64,000 bases of DNA from Bursaphelenchus xylophilus (lineage: Eukaryota; Nematoda; Chromadorea; Rhabditida; Aphelenchoididae), in assembly GCA_904066235.2 (NCBI GenBank), contig CAJFCV020000003.1, positions 3,286,001 through 3,350,000 of the forward strand, in the 5' to 3' direction. The notes beneath the pieces are model-generated. The model had not been told where the DNA came from and made no database searches. It saw nothing but the letters and a program-made list of their open reading frames with translations. Made by a program: the position numbers and the translations under genes. Below, one piece after another: positions 60,041-64,000 of this stretch; within the stretch, counting starts at the first letter, position 1; every line of letters begins with the position of its first letter.

Positions 60041-61528
60041 ATGTCCGAGGAGACGGCGTTGAAGTTCTGGCTCCATCAGCTTGGCTGTGTCGCGAGTATT
60101 GTTTACTATTGGGTGTTAAGCGTGCTGGAGAAGGTGACGCCGTTGGATTGGTGGCCGGAGAAGGATGTGAGAGGAAAGACGGTGCTGATTACTGGAGCTG
60201 GAAGGGGATTTGGAAGACACTTTGCGATAGAATTTGCCAAACGAGGGGCCAATTTGGTGCTTTGGAGCAGAAGTGAAGGACCGTTGGTGGAGACAAAGGA
60301 GCTGGTTGAAGGCCTAGGAGTAAAGGTAGGTCTTTGTAGTAAAAGATCCGCCCAAATCTAATGCTGCTCCACAACTGATCGCTTTAGGTCTTAGCCGCAA
60401 CTGTAGATATTTCCAAGCGAGCCGAAGTCCATGAAGCCGCCGAAGAAGCAAAATCCAAATTTGGACATGTTGATATTGTCATCAACAATGCAGCCGTCTG
60501 TTGGGCCCATTGTACAGCCACACTTGATCCAGATGAACTTGATAGCTTCATCAAAACCAATTTCCTATCCACTCACTATGTGAATCATGAATTTCTCCCC
60601 GATATGATCGAAAGAGACGAAGGCCATATTGTTGCGATTTGCTCGGCCTCCGGAATAATTACTATTCCGTTTCAAACGGCCTACGCTTCTTCAAAATTTG
60701 CATTGAACGCTTATATGAACTGCTTGCACGCTGAGTTGCAAGCGCTAAAAAGTAATGTCAAAACGACCGTGATTTCTCCGTATGTCACGCAGACGGAGAT
60801 GACCAAAGACTTCAAAACTTCAACGTAAGTTTTTGATCAAATGTTAGCATATGATTGGCTGTTTCTTTTAGAGTCCCAAGACTTCTTCCCGATCTGACGA
60901 CCGATTATGTGATCCACCGGGGTGTCCATGCTATTTTGACAGACCAGACAGAGGTCTACATTGGAAGGTTTTGGTACCTCATTAAGATCTTTTTGGCGTA
61001 AGTGTTACATAAAATTGAAAATCGTTTTTCTACTTGTCAAAGATCGTAGAATATCTCGATGTCCGCAGCAACCGGCGAGCTACAATTTTCGAAAATTGAT
61101 AGGTGGGCAGGCCTAATGGTTTGTGAAGAATATAGGTCAAATCGGGGTTGGGATACTTCTGTGACTGGCCAAGAAAACCACAGGTTTTTAAAAATTGGAT
61201 AGACCTACAATTCTTGAGCGAAAAATAAATCTTTCGAGAAGCATGTCAAACTTTTGTATGTCAATTTTTTTCGGCCGCTTATCTTTTATATTTCGCCGAA
61301 AATATCTCGTCAATTTTTTTCTGTTGCACTTTTTGAAATCTTGCTTGTATGCGAAGTTCAATCACCTCACTCGAAATGATGACACAAACTTATTCGTCCA
61401 ATTTCAGCTGTGTTCCATACGCATCTGCCTACCACTTCATGCGACTTATCGGCCTGGATGGCCTCTTGCTCCAGATGGTGGGAAATAAAATTCCGCAGAA
61501 ACTCACCAACAACAACAATGTTGAGTGA
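60041..61528 (+). CDS. SDR16C-type short-chain dehydrogenase (RDH10/HSD17B11-like)
   Basis: Four exons: 60041-60325, 60388-60824, 60872-60997, 61408-61528; phases agree; 322 residues, the normal family size. An N-terminal hydrophobic helix (about 13-30) is the likely membrane anchor to ER or lipid droplets. Rossmann features: VLITGAGRGFG (TGxxxGxG, 51-58), D102 after the third strand (ATVDIS), NNAA (128-131; most members have NNAG), Asn153, Ser183 in ICSAS, and catalytic YASSK (Tyr194, Lys198). HAILTDQTEVYIGRF and the TNNNN tail recall the RDH10/SDR16C group. These enzymes use NAD(P)(H) on retinol, sterol or fatty-alcohol type substrates; the worm group includes dhs-3 and dhs-4. The catalytic set is complete, so it should be active. 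It is convergent with the multi-pass membrane-protein gene. Confidence 0.88.
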
Positions 61529-61604
61529 AAAATTCAAAAATAATACCTCCAAAAATGTGTCATATTTTACTTCAGAATCAAGTAGTATTGTAAATGAACA
61601 AAAG

Positions 61605-61610
61605 AATAAA
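61605..61610 (+). terminator. Poly(A) signal of the SDR gene
   Basis: AATAAA 77 bases after the SDR stop codon, 28 bases before the stop of the converging gene. Confidence 0.6.
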
Positions 61611-61637
61611 AAATTAAAATTTGTACATTATTTTTTG

Positions 61638-63294
61638 CTAAACAACAGTTTTCGAAGAAATCCGGCTCTGTTTTCTCTTGTGCCTTCGAATTATATGATG
61701 GTAATCCTCGACGTATCTGTAGCTGTACAAGACAATCATGAAAACATGATAGGATATGTAGCAGAGTAAGATAAATATAAGCTCAAAAACAATGTATACA
61801 AACAAGGGAAATGTCCTGGCCGAATCGAACACCGGTTCTCGATAAGAAGCTTGGCGTTTTGGCAGAGGTGCTACCGTCTCCGTCAACGCTATCAACGGAA
61901 TCGAAAACGCAAATAGAACGGAGAAGATCAGGTGGAGGAGCTGAAAGAATGCTGTTAATGTTGTGGTGGCTTTAAATTTAGAATTGCAATTTCTTTGGCC
62001 GACAGAGCTCTATTTTTTGCAAGCCTATTTACACTGGAAACGATTGATCAAAACACTTACGATTAGATCAAAATTCCTGATAAAGGAGCTTGTGAATCTC
62101 TAAAATTTCTGATTTTTCTTTGCAACGCAGCCGTAAGCAAATGTTACAGGCAAGTCGCCAATACAAAAGATTAGGATGGAGGAGCCGTATCAAATCAGGT
62201 GTAGGAGATGTGCGCAAAATTTAGGAAAGATGGCGCTGAAGTGAGAGACCTGATCCTGTGGCAAAAACGCGCCATTTTGCATCCGGGAAACATCAAAAAT
62301 GTGGCAAAATGCTTCCCTCTCCAAAAGAAAAAAACTTCGTTTTGAAGAGCGCGCCCTTTCCCGCACAAAAAGAGCGGGTGCGGTGTTGAAATCGAAGTTT
62401 TTTCACATGGAGAGGGAAGCATTTTGCCACATTTTTGATGCTTCCCGGATACTAAATGGTACGTTTTTGCCACTGGATCAGGTCCCTCACTGTGGGAATA
62501 ATGAAAAAGTCAGGCCTATTTTAAAATGGGACCTATGACGCTTGAACGGAAGATCAATTATTTCGATTGTCAAATTTTTTTCATTGTCAAATTTTCGAAT
62601 GCAAAACTTTTTTCGACCAGTAATCTCCAGGCATGTCCCTGGGCCAGGGACATTCGAAACCTGCCAACCCGATGAGGGCCAACTATTTTTGCGAACCGGC
62701 CCAGAGCTTTAATGTTTTAATGTTTTGACCTCTTAATTGCATTAAACTTAAAATGGCAACTTTATACCCTTCTAAATAGTAACAGTTTTTTCCTTTCCAT
62801 TCTACTTTCCAGATCCTATTCTGAGATTGCCGTAGCCTTAACGGCACATGCATCCTGTCTGCCCAATTCTCAAATTACGCTCAAAAGGCCATCTCCTACT
62901 ATCTCCCCGCGCGCAGCCAACTTTTCCTTGGATAAACACTTACGTTAATTACCATGAATGGCCAATAGCACCACGTTGTTTTCCGCCGATTCCCAATTAA
63001 CAGAAGCCACGAGGGAAGGCCGACAAGAACGCCGAGGAACGCCAGTAAAAGATCGAACTTAATTATGCAGAACAAAGTAATCGGCAAGACGAACAACGTC
63101 CATAAGATGCAAAAGAAGAGAGCGAGGATGTAGGCGGCTTGCTGAAACGAAAACATGCCATATCGGATGTGTCTGACATGAGTTACGGCTGATGTGAGGG
63201 CGGGGGTGGGGGAGATAAAAAATCATGAAGGAAATTAAAGTAGGAGTAAATTTACTTTGAGCGTCTGGATAACTTGATAACCATAAAAAACCAT
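61638..63294 (-). CDS. Multi-pass (about four) membrane protein, unknown family
   Basis: Three exons: 63256-63294, 62944-63141, 61638-61940; phases agree; 179 residues. Hydrophobic segments: AAYILALFFCILWTLFVLPI, LLLAFLGVLVGLPSWLLLIG, LLHLIFSVLFAFSIPLIAL and FPLFVYIVFELIFILLCYIS. A short loop between the second and third has NRRKTTWCYWP. The tail is basic (HHIIRRHKRKQSR), suggesting it faces the cytosol. A TTTTTTGTAG acceptor ends one base before the ATG, which suggests spliced-leader addition at this start. The 1-kb second intron carries a MITE. It resembles many small nematode four-pass proteins; no named family recognised. Confidence 0.7.
62239..62492. mobile_element. MITE, GACCTGATCCAGTGG family, copy 3
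   Basis: About 254 bp in an intron of the multi-pass membrane-protein gene. Left end GTGAGAGACCTGATCCTGTG, right end GCCACTGGATCAGGTCCCTC; internal CTCTCCAAAAGAAAAAAACT / TTTTTTCACATGGAGAGG palindrome as in copies 1 and 2. The best-preserved ends of the three copies. Confidence 0.8.
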
Positions 63295-63356
63295 TCTACA
63301 AAAAAGATATCATAATGCTCAGCAATCCCATAAATCTCATCCAAGTTACCTGATGT

Positions 63357-63511
63357 ATCCGTCTGTCGGGAAGATAATGGTCCAACGTCGCTGCGCCAAT
63401 CGCGTCGCTGAAGTGAAAAGCAGTTTGATTTTGCAGCGACACAATTCATTTTCTCGGCTGCGGTGTGATTTTGATGCGACAGGGTGCTCATTATTTTCCA
63501 GACAGACTGAT
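63357..63511. mobile_element. MITE, CAGTCTGTCGGG family, copy 5
   Basis: About 155 bp just upstream of the multi-pass membrane-protein gene. Left end CCGTCTGTCGGGAAGATAATG, right end CATTATTTTCCAGACAGACTGA. It shares GCGCCAATCGCG and TGCAGCGACA-type blocks with other copies and lies 63 bases from that gene's start codon, so it may be part of its promoter. Confidence 0.8.
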
Positions 63512-64000
63512 AAATTACTATCTGTGGACTTAATGGGTAAGCATAAAATTCCCCCTCTTGACCTAAGGCTTTGTACATGTGCATATTTTGAACTAACTGC
63601 AAAACATTCCCGATATTACGACGTTTTCACAAAACGACTTACAATGAAGCCTCTGTACAACAAACTCATGTACAGCAGACTATTCACAACGAACAATTTC
63701 AAAAGCCCCAAAATTTAGCGTTATGCCAAAATGAACCCTTGTATAACATGCACAACACACCTACAACAAGAGAAAATATTTTTTTTGTATTGCTTTTGAT
63801 ATAAAATATTGACTAAACTATATTTGAAAAACAAACATTTTAAAGGATGACGCAGAAAGACATAAGCCCAAAGCTAAAGCAATCTCAAAACAGCGCCTTA
63901 AAAAAAGGTTCAAAATTTCATCCCCCTCAACTCACATGAACATGAACACTTTGCTGACAAACGGAATAAAATTCAGACATTTCGTTGGATAAATATGTAA
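63512..64000. other. End of window, no gene supported
   Basis: On the minus strand a short frame ending CAT|GTGAGT near 63936 and another ending ATT|GTAAG near 63640 resemble exon ends, but neither fits the phase of the neighbouring gene. They may belong to a gene that starts beyond the window. Confidence 0.3.

Noticed and set aside
63640..63940. Possible minus-strand exon ends (ATT|GTAAG and CAT|GTGAGT)
   Set aside because: Neither joins the multi-pass membrane-protein gene in phase. They may belong to a gene beyond the window, but one cannot tell.

Overview
The window is nuclear DNA from a nematode, most likely Caenorhabditis or a close relative. It is AT-rich. Its introns use GTAAG/GTGAG donors and TTTTCAG-type acceptors, and there are likely spliced-leader acceptors just upstream of some ATGs. 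The gene content fits: a BBS7/OSM-12 gene, a transthyretin-like (TTR) gene, a worm-type TTBK/CK1 kinase, and many palindromic DNA transposons sitting in introns and between genes. No bacterial features, tRNA, rRNA or CRISPR were seen. All gene models were assembled by eye from reading frame, splice consensus and remembered family features.

Layout. 1-10.4 kb: no gene supported; a small hAT-type MITE (4605-4970) and a 1.5 kb palindromic Tc1/mariner-type element with 585-bp arms around a decayed transposase piece (5980-7485). 10.5-23.3 kb (+): osm-12 (BBS7) in 13 exons, swollen by two introns of 5.0 and 3.6 kb full of mobile elements. The 5-kb intron carries, on the opposite strand, a small secreted cysteine-rich peptide gene (13686-14316). 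23.5-26.2 kb (-): an MKK4-type MAP kinase kinase, tail-to-tail with osm-12, whose reading frame is broken by one extra base after the APE motif. 26.2-33.0 kb: no gene, but nested palindromic transposons, three levels deep plus a fourth element. 34.1-35.8 kb (-): TTBK/CK1-like kinase. 36.6-37.4 kb (+): secreted protein. 37.7-38.5 kb (-): membrane protein with a PPxY tail. 38.5-49.7 kb: gene-poor, two MITEs. 49.7-50.1 kb (+): small single-pass membrane protein, probably partial. 50.4-51.2 kb: palindromic element. 52.4-57.2 kb (-): 627-residue coiled-coil protein. 58.3-58.9 kb (-): transthyretin-like secreted protein. 60.0-61.5 kb (+): SDR16C/RDH10-like dehydrogenase. 61.6-63.3 kb (-): multi-pass membrane protein. 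63.3-64.0 kb: one MITE.

The genes do not form an obvious pathway. osm-12 belongs to the ciliary BBSome, the MAP2K to stress signalling, the SDR to lipid or retinoid-type chemistry, and the TTR-like and cysteine-rich peptides to extracellular signalling. The most notable points are the antisense nested peptide gene, the MAP2K frameshift, the nested palindromic transposons, and a 10-bp sequence (GTAAAATACG) found 16 times, mostly inside introns.
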